A stretch of 64,000 nt of DNA from Mucilaginibacter cryoferens (GTDB lineage: Bacteria > Bacteroidota > Bacteroidia > Sphingobacteriales > Sphingobacteriaceae), in the NCBI RefSeq assembly GCF_014205845.1, contig NZ_JACHCR010000004.1, forward strand, positions 329,460 through 393,459, given 5' to 3'. This document shows, one piece after another, positions 17,560 to 26,780 of the stretch. The notes beneath the pieces were generated by a model. It worked only from the letters and a program-made list of their open reading frames with translations, was not told where the DNA came from and did not search any database. Positions within the stretch are counted from its first letter, which is position 1, and every line of letters starts with the position of its first letter. The position numbers were made by a program, and so were the translations under genes.

Positions 17560-18582
17560 ATGGCTAACATAGATAAAAATAACGCGGACAAATTAAAAGC
17601 TTTACAGTTAACACTGGATAAGCTGGAAAAATCATACGGAAAAGGCACCATCATGAAGCTGGGCGATTCTGTTATCGAACCTCAGGAAGTAATATCAACC
17701 GGTTCTTTAGGTCTCGACATCGCCCTTGGCGTTGGTGGCTTGCCAAAAGGCAGGGTTATTGAAATATATGGGCCGGAATCATCCGGTAAAACTACTTTGG
17801 CTATCCACGCCATTGCCGAATCGCAAAAGAAAGGTGGCATTGCTGCATTTATTGATGCCGAGCACGCGTTCGACCGTTTTTATGCCAAAAAGTTAGGTGT
17901 AGATGTAGAGAACCTGTTGATCTCTCAGCCAGACAATGGTGAGCAGGCTTTGGAAATTGCCGATAACCTCATCCGGTCAGGTGCTATTGATATCCTGGTT
18001 ATCGACTCTGTTGCAGCATTGGTACCTAAGGCCGAGATAGAAGGTGAAATGGGCGACTCTAAAATGGGCTTACACGCACGTTTAATGTCGCAGGCATTGC
18101 GTAAGCTAACCGGTACCATCAGCAAAACAGGATGCTGCTGTATTTTCATTAACCAATTGCGCGATAAGATAGGTGTAATGTTTGGTAACCCCGAAACTAC
18201 TACCGGTGGTAACGCGTTAAAGTTTTACGCTTCGGTGCGTTTGGATGTACGCCGTATCTCTCAAATTAAAGATAGCGACGAGGTTTCTGGTAACCGCGTT
18301 AAAGTGAAGATAGTTAAAAACAAAGTGGCGCCTCCGTTCCGTATCGCCGAGTTTGATATCATGTTTGGTGAAGGTATTTCTAAGGCCGGCGAGATCATCG
18401 ATCTGGGTGTAGAGTACAACATCATCAAAAAAGCAGGCTCGTGGTTTAGCTATGGCGAAACCCGCTTAGGTCAGGGCCGCGATGCAGTTAAACAACTGAT
18501 ACTGGATAACCCCGAACTGATGGAAGAACTGGAAGTTAAAATTAAAGAAACAGTAACCGGCGAACATTTAGCCGAAGTTTAA
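17560..18582 (+). CDS. recA: Recombinase RecA
   Basis: RecA forms filaments on single-stranded DNA, drives strand exchange in homologous repair and triggers LexA-type self-cleavage. Counting from the ATG at 17560, the 340-residue protein has Walker [10 protein letters not shown] at 71-79, [19 protein letters not shown], the Walker B segment [22 protein letters not shown], and loop 2 plus [34 protein letters not shown] two codons upstream is in frame but ATG is the natural choice. Length and motifs are standard. Confidence 0.98.
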   Translation: MANIDKNNADKLKALQLTLDKLEKSYGKGTIMKLGDSVIEPQEVISTGSLGLDIALGVGGLPKGRVIEIYGPESSGKTTLAIHAIAESQKKGGIAAFIDAEHAFDRFYAKKLGVDVENLLISQPDNGEQALEIADNLIRSGAIDILVIDSVAALVPKAEIEGEMGDSKMGLHARLMSQALRKLTGTISKTGCCCIFINQLRDKIGVMFGNPETTTGGNALKFYASVRLDVRRISQIKDSDEVSGNRVKVKIVKNKVAPPFRIAEFDIMFGEGISKAGEIIDLGVEYNIIKKAGSWFSYGETRLGQGRDAVKQLILDNPELMEELEVKIKETVTGEHLAEV

Positions 18583-18655
18583 TATAATATTCTGGATCAG
18601 TCATCATTTATTGGCTCTTTTGTCCAACATATTTAACTAATTTTATCAATATTTA

Positions 18656-18682
18656 AGCTTTCCGTTTTGGAAGGCTTTTTTT
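18656..18682 (+). terminator. Rho-independent terminator after recA
   Basis: The arms AGCTTTCC (18656-18663) and GGAAGGCT (18669-18676) pair with one G-U, with a GTTTT loop. A run of seven T residues follows. It is 73 bp beyond the recA stop. Confidence 0.75.
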
Positions 18683-18705
18683 GTGGATTTAAATCAGTCG
18701 CCATC

Positions 18706-18789
18706 CGAACACTTAATCATTTGATCTGTAGTATCTTAAGTGTTCGCCTGTTTTGCCCGAACACATACGCCCGAAAAAGCGAACACTTA
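18706..18789. promoter_or_regulatory. Cluster of four CGAACAC motifs upstream of the binding-protein gene
   Basis: CGAACACTTAA (18706-18716) and its perfect reverse complement TTAAGTGTTCG (18736-18746) form an 11-bp inverted repeat with a 19-bp spacer. Further direct copies follow: CGAACACA at 18758 and CGAACACTTA at 18780-18789. The repeated, oriented motif looks like a regulator binding array, but a folded RNA or a simple short repeat are alternatives. Confidence 0.45.
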
Positions 18790-18896
18790 GGTGGTTGTTA
18801 GCCTAACATGCTAACACTAATTTAAACCTTCATCTGCGGGTAATAAATCATCAGGTAGCTAAATCGCTAAATCAATAATTGATATCTTAGCTATTG

Positions 18897-20531
18897 ATGA
18901 ATAAACTGGTCTTACTGCTGTTTTTGGGATTGATGATCCAGCTTTCGGCTTGTTCAACAAAACCTGCTGATTCGCATAAAACAGTTTTCAATATCAACCT
19001 CGAAGAGGGGCTTACCTCGCTCGACCCTGCCTTTTGCCGTAACCACTATACCATTTGGATGGATAACCAGGTTTTTAACGGGCTGGTACAAATTAATGAT
19101 AGTTTAAAGGTAATCCCATGCATTGCCAAAAGCTGGGAGGTTTCTGCGGATGGCCTGCTATACACATTCCATCTTCGTAATGATGTTTATTTTCATGATG
19201 ACGCACATTTTACCGGTGGCATTGGTCGTAAGGCATTGGCATCTGATTTTGTTTACAGCTTTGGCAGGCTGATAGATCCAAAAGTGGCCTCATCCGGCTC
19301 ATGGATATTTAGCGATAAGGTGGATGGTAAAAAGGCTTTTATAGCCCCTAACGATAGTACGTTCCTGATTAAACTTAAACAGCCTTTCGCGCCGTTTTTA
19401 AGTATGCTCACCGCGCAATACTGTTCGGTGGTACCCAGGGAGGTAGTTGAGTTTTATGGCAAGGATTTTAGGAGCCACCCTATTGGTACAGGCCCTTTTA
19501 AATTTAAGTATTGGAAAGAGGGGGAGGTGTTGGTATTGCTTAAAAATGATAAGTACTGGGAAAAAGATAGCAAAGGCAAGCGTTTACCTTACCTTGATGC
19601 CGTGCGGGCAACTTTTATTGCCGATAAGCAAACCTCATTTTTAGAGTTTGTAAAAAAGAAACTTGATTTTTTGAATGATATCGATGGCAGTTATCGCGAT
19701 GATATTCTTACTAAATCGGGTAAGGTAACACAGAAGTATAAAGGCAAATTTATACTCAACACAGCTCCGTATTTAAACACTATGTATTTGGGTATGCTGG
19801 TAGATAGTAATCTCGCTATTGTAAAGAAATCGCCATTAAAGATATTGAAGGTTAGGCAGGCAATAAACTATGCCATCGATAGGCAAAAGATGATCAAGTA
19901 CCTCCGCAACAGCATGGGTACACCCGGCTATTCGGGTTTTATACCAGAGGGTATGCCGGGCTTTGATGGTAAATGTGTTAAGGGCTATTCTTACGACCCC
20001 GATAAGGCCCGCAGATTGTTGGCCGAAGCCGGTTTCCCTGATGGAAAAGGGCTGCCTGAGATATCCCTGGCAACTACGGTAGGCTATCGTAGTTTGATAG
20101 AATACGTGCAGGGGCAGCTGGATAGGATAGGGATTAAAACCAGTGTGGAAATAACCCAGGGGGCCAGTTTACGTGAGCTGGTTTCCAAAAACGGGATTAA
20201 CTTTTTCTACGGCCAATGGATAGCCGATTACCCCGATGGCGAAAATTACCTTTCCGTTTTCTATTCTAAAAACAAGATCCCTTACGGCCCCAATTATACC
20301 GGCTTCAACAACAAAAAATTTGATGCTCTATTTGAGCAGACCTACCAGGTAAAAAATGATTCGGCCCGTTATGCCCTTTACCAGCAAATGGATAATTTGG
20401 TGATGGAGCAATCGCCGGTAGTTGTATTGTACTATGATAAATTGGTAAATCTTTATCAAAGCAACATCTCGGGCTTTAGTTTAAACGGGCAGAATTTGTT
20501 GGTGCTGAAGAGGGTTGTGAAGAAGTTTTAA
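18897..20531 (+). CDS. ABC-type oligopeptide/solute binding lipoprotein (SBP family 5)
   Basis: The 544-residue protein has a lipobox (LLFLGLMIQLSACSTK). The family-5 layout is evident in LEEGLTSLDPAFCRNHYTIWMDNQVFNGLVQIND, AKSWEVSADGLLYTFHLRNDVYFHDDA, ASDFVYSFGRLIDPK and HPIGTGPFKFKYWKEGEVLVLLKNDKYW. These proteins bind peptides, nickel or other solutes for an ABC transporter. No permease or ATPase gene is adjacent, so the protein may serve a transporter encoded elsewhere or act in outer-membrane peptide capture. The ATG at 18897 is preferred over an in-frame TTG at 18894. Neighbouring CGAACAC motifs may control it. Confidence 0.92.
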   Translation: MNKLVLLLFLGLMIQLSACSTKPADSHKTVFNINLEEGLTSLDPAFCRNHYTIWMDNQVFNGLVQINDSLKVIPCIAKSWEVSADGLLYTFHLRNDVYFHDDAHFTGGIGRKALASDFVYSFGRLIDPKVASSGSWIFSDKVDGKKAFIAPNDSTFLIKLKQPFAPFLSMLTAQYCSVVPREVVEFYGKDFRSHPIGTGPFKFKYWKEGEVLVLLKNDKYWEKDSKGKRLPYLDAVRATFIADKQTSFLEFVKKKLDFLNDIDGSYRDDILTKSGKVTQKYKGKFILNTAPYLNTMYLGMLVDSNLAIVKKSPLKILKVRQAINYAIDRQKMIKYLRNSMGTPGYSGFIPEGMPGFDGKCVKGYSYDPDKARRLLAEAGFPDGKGLPEISLATTVGYRSLIEYVQGQLDRIGIKTSVEITQGASLRELVSKNGINFFYGQWIADYPDGENYLSVFYSKNKIPYGPNYTGFNNKKFDALFEQTYQVKNDSARYALYQQMDNLVMEQSPVVVLYYDKLVNLYQSNISGFSLNGQNLLVLKRVVKKF

Positions 20532-20571
20532 GTTGCTGAGGTGGAGGATTTTATTTGTTAAATATGTTCCA

Positions 20572-21320
20572 TTACTTTTTATAGAAAGGTGTAGTGCTGT
20601 TTATAAAATAGCCACTAATTCCCTTCTTGCCATCAATCTCTAAAAAGTCTACGATTTCTTTCGGGCCAAGGGTTGTCTTTAATATAGAGGCAAGTTCTTT
20701 GATTAATGTATCCCAATTTCCGGTTTCTTCTATTGCGAAAATATAATGAGGCGGAATGTTAGATGCAGGGTCGTGAATCCAACCTAAATAAGCCGCTTTA
20801 ATATCGGGGTTAGCATAAAATAGCTCGGTAAATGATTTTACAAGAGCTTCGGGGTATGTCCAATCTGTACTTTGGTTTCTTTTTCTATTTCTAAGCGTTG
20901 TACATTTTCAGTAAGAATAGTGCCATCAAGTATTCTTTCAATTTCTGACGGAAGAATTTCTTTTCCGAAATCGGAATAGGGGTTAATGATCAGTGTTTTT
21001 CCAGTTAACATCTTTAACAGGTCTTTTCCCTTGAGTTCTAAAAAACAAACCTCCGTTTTAATTACCCCGCTGTCGAAAATTCTGTCCGTTGAAGTAAAGA
21101 CTGGTACACTACCGTTGTTCAATGTTCGAACCTGGACCTTTGTGTTGCCGTTTGTAATAAATGAGCCTTGAGGAACCATACTTTCTTTGGTCAATACAAA
21201 GAATTTTTCAGAGAGTATTCTTGGATAAAAGTCTATTAGATATGCAGGTTCGACGACAGCCTTTTTTAGCAAAGCTTCAAAGGTCAGTTCTTTCTTTTTA
21301 AACATATCAAATAAACCCAT
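20572..21320 (-). pseudogene. SseB-like protein gene split by a one-base frameshift
   Basis: The N-terminal frame starts at 21320 (MGLFDMFKKKELTFEALLKK...) and carries an SseB-type domain (TSTDRIFDSG..., LINPYSDFGKEILPSEIERIL). It stops after IGHTPKLL at 20838. The next frame continues without a stop as EALVKSFTELFYANPDIKAAYLGWIHDP... to TTPFYKK and a TAA at 20572-20574, which matches an SseB C-terminal domain. One extra C in the minus-strand CCCC run (G-run on the plus strand at 20851-20854) would join HTP to EALVKSF and give about 249 residues, the usual length. It is either a recent homopolymer mutation or a sequencing error. SseB function is poorly known (enhanced serine sensitivity). The domain call is from memory of the family. 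Confidence 0.8.
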
Positions 21321-21380
21321 TGATTACAATATACAAGATAAATAGAAGAAATTTAAATTAGCCATTATTAATTGCAAACA

Positions 21381-21405
21381 AAAAAAGCCTCCCCAAAGGG
21401 AGGCT
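21381..21405 (-). terminator. Rho-independent terminator downstream of aconitase
   Basis: The arms AGCCTCCC (21386-21393) and GGGAGGCT (21398-21405) pair perfectly with a CAAA loop. The A-run on the plus strand (21379-21386) gives a U-tail for minus-strand transcripts coming from the aconitase gene, which ends at 21451. Confidence 0.8.
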
Positions 21406-21450
21406 TCCAAAATATAGCTAAATCCGAAATCGAAAATCCGACTTCCGAAA

Positions 21451-23718
21451 TTAAGAAATCATTTGTTTGCGGATGATATTCAACGCGCCACCTGCTTTAA
21501 ACCACTCAATTTGTTGAGCGTTATAAGTATGGTTAACCTGGAATGATTCAACCGAACCATCTTTATGGTTTAACACAACGGTTAACTGTTTGCCCGGGGC
21601 AAATGTTGTTAAGCCTGTGATGTCGATGATGTCATCTTCCTGAATCTTGTCGTAATCGTTGTTGTCTGCAAAGGTGATACCCAGCATACCTTGTTTTTTA
21701 AGGTTGGTTTCGTGGATACGGGCAAACGATTTTACCAATATGGCACGTACACCCAAGTGGCGTGGCTCCATAGCCGCGTGCTCACGTGATGAGCCTTCGC
21801 CATAGTTTTCGTCGCCTACTACTATCGATCCAATTCCGTTTGCTTTGTAATCGCGCTGTGTGGCCGGTACTGGTCCGTACTCGCCGGTCAGTTCGTTTTT
21901 AACGCTATCTGCAGTGTTGTTAAAGTAGTTGATAGCACCGATCAACATATTGTTTGATATGTTATCCAGGTGACCACGGAACTTTAACCACGGGCCAGCC
22001 ATAGAAATATGGTCGGTAGTACATTTACCTTTTGCTTTGATCAGCAATTTCAAACCTTTAATATCTGTACCTTCCCAAGCGGTAAATGGCTCCAATAATT
22101 GTAAACGTGCTGATTTTGGATCAACAATTACCTGTACCTGGCTGCCATCTTCGGCAGGGGCCTGGTAACCGGCATCTTCAACCGCATAACCTTTAACCGG
22201 CATTTCTATACCCAATGGTTCGTCAAGTTTTACCTGCTCGCCGTTTAGGTTAGTTAAAGTATCAGTTAATGGGTTAAAAGTTAAATCACCTGCAATAGCC
22301 AAAGCTGTTACAATTTCTGGCGATGCAACAAACGCGTGTGTATTAGGGTTACCATCCTGGCGTTTAGCGAAGTTACGGTTAAACGAGGTGATGATGGAAT
22401 TTTTACGGGTAGGATCGTCTGTATGACGTGCCCACTGACCAATACATGGCCCGCAAGCGTTAGCCAATACTACACCGCCCATTTGAGCAAAAGTATCCAG
22501 ATAACCGTCACGGTCAACCGTGTAGCGTACCAGTTCAGATCCTGGAGTAATTGTAAACTCAGCCTTAGTTGTAAGGTGTTTATCAATAGCCTGTTTTGCA
22601 ATAGATGCAGAACGGGTAATGTCTTCGTAAGATGAGTTGGTACATGAGCCAATTAAACCAACTTCTAATTTTGCAGGCCAGTTGTTTTCTCTAACAGCGG
22701 TAGCAAATTTAGATATAGGCCATGCCAGATCTGGTGTAAAAGGACCGTTAATGTGTGGCTCTAATTCTGATAGGTTGATCTCAATAACCTGGTCGAAATA
22801 TTGTTCTGGGTTAGCGTAAACTTCGTCGTCGCCGGTTAGGTGTTCTGCAACGGCATTAGCCAATTCGGCAATGTCGCCACGTTTTGTACCTGTTAAATAA
22901 GTTGCGATCTTTTCATCGTAACCAAATACAGAAGTGGTTGCACCAATTTCGGCACCCATGTTACAGATGGTACCTTTACCTGTTGCAGAAAGTGAACGTG
23001 CACCTTCGCCAAAGTATTCAACAATAGCACCGGTACCACCTTTTACAGTAAGAATACCAGCTACTTTTAATATAACGTCTTTAGCTGATGACCAGCCAGA
23101 TAATTTACCGGTTAATTTAACACCAATCAGTTTAGGGAATTTAAGCTCCCATGGCAGGCCCGCCATAACATCGCAGGCATCGGCACCACCAACACCAATG
23201 GCAATCATACCCAAACCACCCGCGTTTGGCGTGTGCGAATCGGTACCGATCATCATACCACCCGGGAAGGCGTAGTTTTCCAGAACAACCTGGTGAATGA
23301 TACCTGCTCCTGCTTTCCAGAAACCAATACCATATTTATCAGATACCGAAGCCAGAAAATCATAAACCTCGCGGTTAATGTCAATAGCTGTATTTAAATC
23401 GGCAACGGCGCCAACTTTTGCCTGTATCAGGTGATCGCAATGTACGGTAGAAGGCACTGCAACCTGCGGACGGCCAGCCTGCATAAACTGCAGTAAAGCC
23501 ATTTGCGCTGTTGCATCCTGCATGGCCACGCGGTCTGGTGCAAAATCAACATAATCAACACCACGTCCAAATGCTGTTTGAGCATCGCCTTCAGAAAGGT
23601 GGGCGTATAAAATTTTCTCAGTTAAAGTAAGGTGTTTACCAGTCGCTTTACGGGCAGCATCCACACGGGTGCTGTAGCGGTCGTAAACCTTTTTGATCAT
23701 ATCTAAATCAAAAGCCAT
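21451..23718 (-). CDS. Aconitate hydratase (mitochondrial-type)
   Basis: Aconitase interconverts citrate and isocitrate in the TCA cycle through a [4Fe-4S] cluster. The 755-residue protein resembles mitochondrial aconitase in its start ([28 protein letters not shown]) and length. The cluster cysteines are in [17 protein letters not shown] (about residue 359) and [11 protein letters not shown] (about 421 and 424). Substrate-binding segments include [50 protein letters not shown] and [16 protein letters not shown]. It is monocistronic, with a terminator after it and an A/T-rich leader before it. The symbol acnA is often used loosely for this type, so I leave it blank. Confidence 0.96.
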   Translation of the reverse strand: MAFDLDMIKKVYDRYSTRVDAARKATGKHLTLTEKILYAHLSEGDAQTAFGRGVDYVDFAPDRVAMQDATAQMALLQFMQAGRPQVAVPSTVHCDHLIQAKVGAVADLNTAIDINREVYDFLASVSDKYGIGFWKAGAGIIHQVVLENYAFPGGMMIGTDSHTPNAGGLGMIAIGVGGADACDVMAGLPWELKFPKLIGVKLTGKLSGWSSAKDVILKVAGILTVKGGTGAIVEYFGEGARSLSATGKGTICNMGAEIGATTSVFGYDEKIATYLTGTKRGDIAELANAVAEHLTGDDEVYANPEQYFDQVIEINLSELEPHINGPFTPDLAWPISKFATAVRENNWPAKLEVGLIGSCTNSSYEDITRSASIAKQAIDKHLTTKAEFTITPGSELVRYTVDRDGYLDTFAQMGGVVLANACGPCIGQWARHTDDPTRKNSIITSFNRNFAKRQDGNPNTHAFVASPEIVTALAIAGDLTFNPLTDTLTNLNGEQVKLDEPLGIEMPVKGYAVEDAGYQAPAEDGSQVQVIVDPKSARLQLLEPFTAWEGTDIKGLKLLIKAKGKCTTDHISMAGPWLKFRGHLDNISNNMLIGAINYFNNTADSVKNELTGEYGPVPATQRDYKANGIGSIVVGDENYGEGSSREHAAMEPRHLGVRAILVKSFARIHETNLKKQGMLGITFADNNDYDKIQEDDIIDITGLTTFAPGKQLTVVLNHKDGSVESFQVNHTYNAQQIEWFKAGGALNIIRKQMIS

Positions 23719-23891
23719 TTGTATTTGATTTTTAGGTGAAAAGTAAAAGAAATTGACACTAAAATTAATTGTCAGAAACTTAGTGCGGCGAATTTACAAA
23801 ATATAACATCTAATTAATAATCAAGCTTTCGCCAATTCTTATTTGGATATGTTCTAAATAAGTTGAGGGTTGATAGGGGTGGGTAATGTTA

Positions 23892-24281
23892 TTACTTGAA
23901 AGGGTTAAACAATTTTAGAGACGGTATCTTGTTAAAGCCATCTCTATCATTACTTATTAATATCAATTTTGAGGTAATAGCCGTGGCGGCAATTATAGCA
24001 TCTGGTAGTTTAAGATTGAATGATTTACGTATTTCAACCGTTTGTGCTTTTACATTATTTTCTAATTCAAATACAATGCTATCAGAAATAAAGCTTTTTA
24101 AAACAGCCAGATCACTTTCACTCGCTGCTTTCTAACATAAAAGTTCAATTTCGGTAATTGCAGATATTGCTGGTTGATAGTTATTAATGATATCATTCAT
24201 TAACACGTCGTTGGTTTGCGAGAACTGTTTTTGGAGATAGTAAATAACCGTGTTTGTGTCCCAAAGATATTTTAGTTCCAT
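23892..24281 (-). pseudogene. VapC-like PIN-domain toxin interrupted by an in-frame TAG
   Basis: Reading from the ATG at 24281, the minus strand encodes MELKYLWDTNTVIYYLQKQF and AITEIELLC, then TAG (24134-24132, codon 50). It continues in the same frame as KAASESDLAVLKSFISDSIVFELENN...KLPDAIIAATAITSKLILISNDRDGF...PFK to a TAA at 23892. All four acidic PIN positions (Asp8, Glu46, the D of LPDA and SNDRD) are on the two sides of the stop. A single change from TGG (Trp) to TAG would explain it. The start overlaps the antitoxin stop by 10 bp, as in functional pairs. PIN toxins cleave RNA. This one is expected to be inactive unless the stop is read through. Confidence 0.85.
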
Positions 24282-24481
24282 TCGTCACGAAGGTCATTGA
24301 GCTGCCTATCTATTTCTTCGGGAGATTGTTTAGACATTGCTCCGCTATATTTTGCAGATAAATTTTGAGCAACTTGTTTTTCGCCGGTATCATTTTGTAT
24401 ACGGATTACTTTTAGCATCTCAAGATCTTTCAACAAGTTGTAAGCTTCATCTTTAAGAATATCGAGTGTTACTGTTCTCAT
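24272..24481 (-). CDS. Antitoxin partner of the disrupted PIN-domain toxin
   Basis: The 69-residue protein MRTVTLDILKDEAYNLLKDL... has a beta strand at the start, a helix (AYNLLKDLEMLKVIRI) and a flexible acidic C-terminus (EEIDRQLNDLRDEWN). That layout is typical of small type II antitoxins that bind DNA through the N-terminus and wrap the toxin with the C-terminus. The stop codon overlaps the start of the PIN gene, which supports translational coupling. The family cannot be named with certainty. With the toxin disrupted, the antitoxin may now be a free-standing relic or a protector against a related toxin. Confidence 0.75.
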   Translation of the reverse strand: MRTVTLDILKDEAYNLLKDLEMLKVIRIQNDTGEKQVAQNLSAKYSGAMSKQSPEEIDRQLNDLRDEWN

Positions 24482-24548
24482 TTTAAATGCATTTATGTAA
24501 AGTTAAGAAAAATAATTACCTAATTAAGTTCATCTGTTAGTGGTTACT

Positions 24549-25175
24549 CTATATGTCACTTAAAGACTTAAACTCGTACCCCTCTTTACTCCATTCATCC
24601 ATAGCCTTTGGCAAAACATATTCTAATCTATCAAAAGCCTTCAAACTATCATGAAAAACCACCATCGATCCTGCTTCGGTATGTTTAATGGTATTTTTCA
24701 GGCAATCCTCTGGTTTTAGGTTGATATCAAAATCACCGGTCAATACATTCCACATAATGATTTTGACATCTGGGCGGGCTGCTTTTAAATCTTTTGCCTG
24801 TTGTTTTTTAATGCGGCCATAAGGTGGCCTAAATAAGTTTGTATCCAGTAACTTATCAGCTTTTAAAAAATTATCGAGGTAGGTTTTATTATCGGTTTTC
24901 CAGCCTTTGAGGTGATTGTAGGTGTGATTGCCTATGGCATGCCCATCGTCAACAACCTGCCGGAATATGTCGGGATGTTTGCCTACATTGTCACCAATGC
25001 AAAAAAAGGTTGCTTTAGCATTATATTGCTTTAAAATATTTAATACAAAGGGTGTAACAATAGGTATAGGTCCATCGTCAAAAGTGAGATAAATGCAACG
25101 GTTGGTTTGGTTTACATTCCAAATTAGCTCGGGATAGAGCTTTTTAAGCAGCCAGGGAGTTTTAACCAGGTACAT
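24549..25175 (-). CDS. Polysaccharide deacetylase (NodB family, carbohydrate esterase 4)
   Basis: CE4 enzymes remove N- or O-acetyl groups from peptidoglycan, chitin or exopolysaccharide, using a metal held by an Asp-His-His triad. The 208-residue protein shows the order of family motifs: YLTFDDGPIP (Asp ligand and base), GNHTYNH (the two His ligands), FRPPYGR (motif 3), and late FHDSLKAFDRLEYVLP (motif 5 His). No signal peptide is evident, though a hydrophobic N-terminus (YLVKTPWLLKKLYP) could associate with the membrane. The ATG at 25175 is preferred over an in-frame TTG at 25181. It is divergent from the TolC gene. Confidence 0.9.
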   Translation of the reverse strand: MYLVKTPWLLKKLYPELIWNVNQTNRCIYLTFDDGPIPIVTPFVLNILKQYNAKATFFCIGDNVGKHPDIFRQVVDDGHAIGNHTYNHLKGWKTDNKTYLDNFLKADKLLDTNLFRPPYGRIKKQQAKDLKAARPDVKIIMWNVLTGDFDINLKPEDCLKNTIKHTEAGSMVVFHDSLKAFDRLEYVLPKAMDEWSKEGYEFKSLSDI

Positions 25176-25268
25176 ATTCAATTAAATTTAAATGTTAAAT
25201 TCTCTCATAAATAGAAAACAACATTGCAATGTAGTCATCAGTTGCTTACCATTGTGTAGAAAAACCTT

Positions 25269-26717
25269 ATGAAACTAAAATTTATACCATCACTTAAAGC
25301 GACTGTAATTTGCGCCATTTTGTTTTCGGCATTAAGCTTCAGGGCTAACGCGCAGGAGGTCATATCTTTGCAAAAGGCAGTCGACCTTGCTTTGGAACGC
25401 AACCTTACCATCAAACAATCGCAATTTACCGAGGCTTTGGATGATGAAACTTTAAAGCAATCAAAATATAACGAGTTGCCAAATCTTACCGCCGGTCCGC
25501 AGGGATCATTTAACTTTGGCCGTAATATCGACCCTTCTACCAACCAGTTCATCAACCAACGTATTTTCGCTTTAAATGGTACCGTATCTACCCAGGTAAC
25601 TTTGTTTCAGGGCGGGCAGTTGCGCAACACAATAATTCAGAACAAGTTATTGCTCGATGCTGATAAAACAGCAACAGCTAAAGTAAAAAATGACCTGATA
25701 CTGAACGTGGTTACTACCTATTTACAGGTATTAACCAACCAGGACCTTGTAAAAGCGGCTCAACAGCAAATAGATGTATCTAAAATAACTTTAGACAGGG
25801 CTCAAAAAAACTTTGATGTTGGGAACCAAACCCTGGCCGATCTGTCGCAGGCAAAAGCAACAGTATCAACAGCCGATCTGAATTATACCAATGCCGAAAA
25901 TGCGTATGAAATTTCGTTGCTTACGTTAAAGCAATACATGGAAATGGCCCCGCAAACAGAGATAGCGGTGGAGAAACCAGATATTAGTAAATTAACAGAT
26001 ATTCAAACATTGTACAACGCAGAGGAGGTTTTAAAAACCGCCGAAGCTGTGAATCCTGATGTGCTGTTGGCCGAGCAACGGGAAAAAGCTACCCAACAGG
26101 GCATTAAAATAGCGCAAGGTAACTATTACCCAAGTGTGGTGTTTTTTGGCCAGTTAGGGTCTAACTACTCTGATGCGCGTACCTTATTGGGCGGCATTAC
26201 ACCAACAGGTAGATTAGATACCGTGGGCTTTGTTAACGGCAACCGCAATCAACCAGCAACATTGCCGCAATATGCTGCTGTATACAATAAATACCCGTTT
26301 TTTAAACAGCTTAGCGACAACTTTAACCAATCTGTAGGGATAAGCTTACAGATACCCATATTTAACAGGTTTACTGCACGCACATCGGTACGTAAAGCAA
26401 AAATACAGTACGAAAACGCAAGGGTTACCTCGCAACTGGCCCGTAATAACCTCAGCAAAATTATTTACCAGGCGGTATTGGATGTAAAGGCGGCAGAAAA
26501 ATCGTACCTGTCATACACGCAAACTTACCAGGCTAATAAGGATGCCTTTGACATTATACAGCAACGCTATACTGTGGGTTTGGTAAACTCGCTCGATTAT
26601 AATACCTCGCTAACCAACCTCAACAAATCGCAGTTTGATATGATAAACGCGCAATATATGGTTGTGTTTAGGGCAAAAGTGATTGATTATTACCTGGGCA
26701 AACCAATAACGCTGTAA
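25269..26717 (+). CDS. TolC family outer-membrane efflux protein
   Basis: The 482-residue protein has a signal peptide (ICAILFSALSFRANAQ). Two outer-membrane efflux (OEP) repeats follow, recognisable in ISLQKAVDLALERNLTIKQS and the long coiled-coil stretches QQQIDVSKITLDRAQKNFDVGNQTLADLSQAKATVSTADLNYTNAENAYEISL and KAEKSYLSYTQTYQANKDAFDIIQQRYTVGLVNSLDYNTSLTNLNKSQFDM. TolC proteins form a trimeric outer-membrane and periplasmic tunnel for tripartite pumps. It is followed after 63 bp by the HlyD-type adaptor, so the two form one operon. No inner-membrane pump gene is in the window, so that partner must be encoded elsewhere. Confidence 0.94.
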   Translation: MKLKFIPSLKATVICAILFSALSFRANAQEVISLQKAVDLALERNLTIKQSQFTEALDDETLKQSKYNELPNLTAGPQGSFNFGRNIDPSTNQFINQRIFALNGTVSTQVTLFQGGQLRNTIIQNKLLLDADKTATAKVKNDLILNVVTTYLQVLTNQDLVKAAQQQIDVSKITLDRAQKNFDVGNQTLADLSQAKATVSTADLNYTNAENAYEISLLTLKQYMEMAPQTEIAVEKPDISKLTDIQTLYNAEEVLKTAEAVNPDVLLAEQREKATQQGIKIAQGNYYPSVVFFGQLGSNYSDARTLLGGITPTGRLDTVGFVNGNRNQPATLPQYAAVYNKYPFFKQLSDNFNQSVGISLQIPIFNRFTARTSVRKAKIQYENARVTSQLARNNLSKIIYQAVLDVKAAEKSYLSYTQTYQANKDAFDIIQQRYTVGLVNSLDYNTSLTNLNKSQFDMINAQYMVVFRAKVIDYYLGKPITL

Positions 26718-26780
26718 GAAATTTAAATCTGATAAACAAAATATAACAACGCTAAATCCGAATACCGAAATCATAGAATC

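Noticed and set aside
23896..24135. Plus-strand frame over the disrupted vapC
   Set aside because: The minus strand gives a clear PIN domain with catalytic acids; the plus frame is its shadow.
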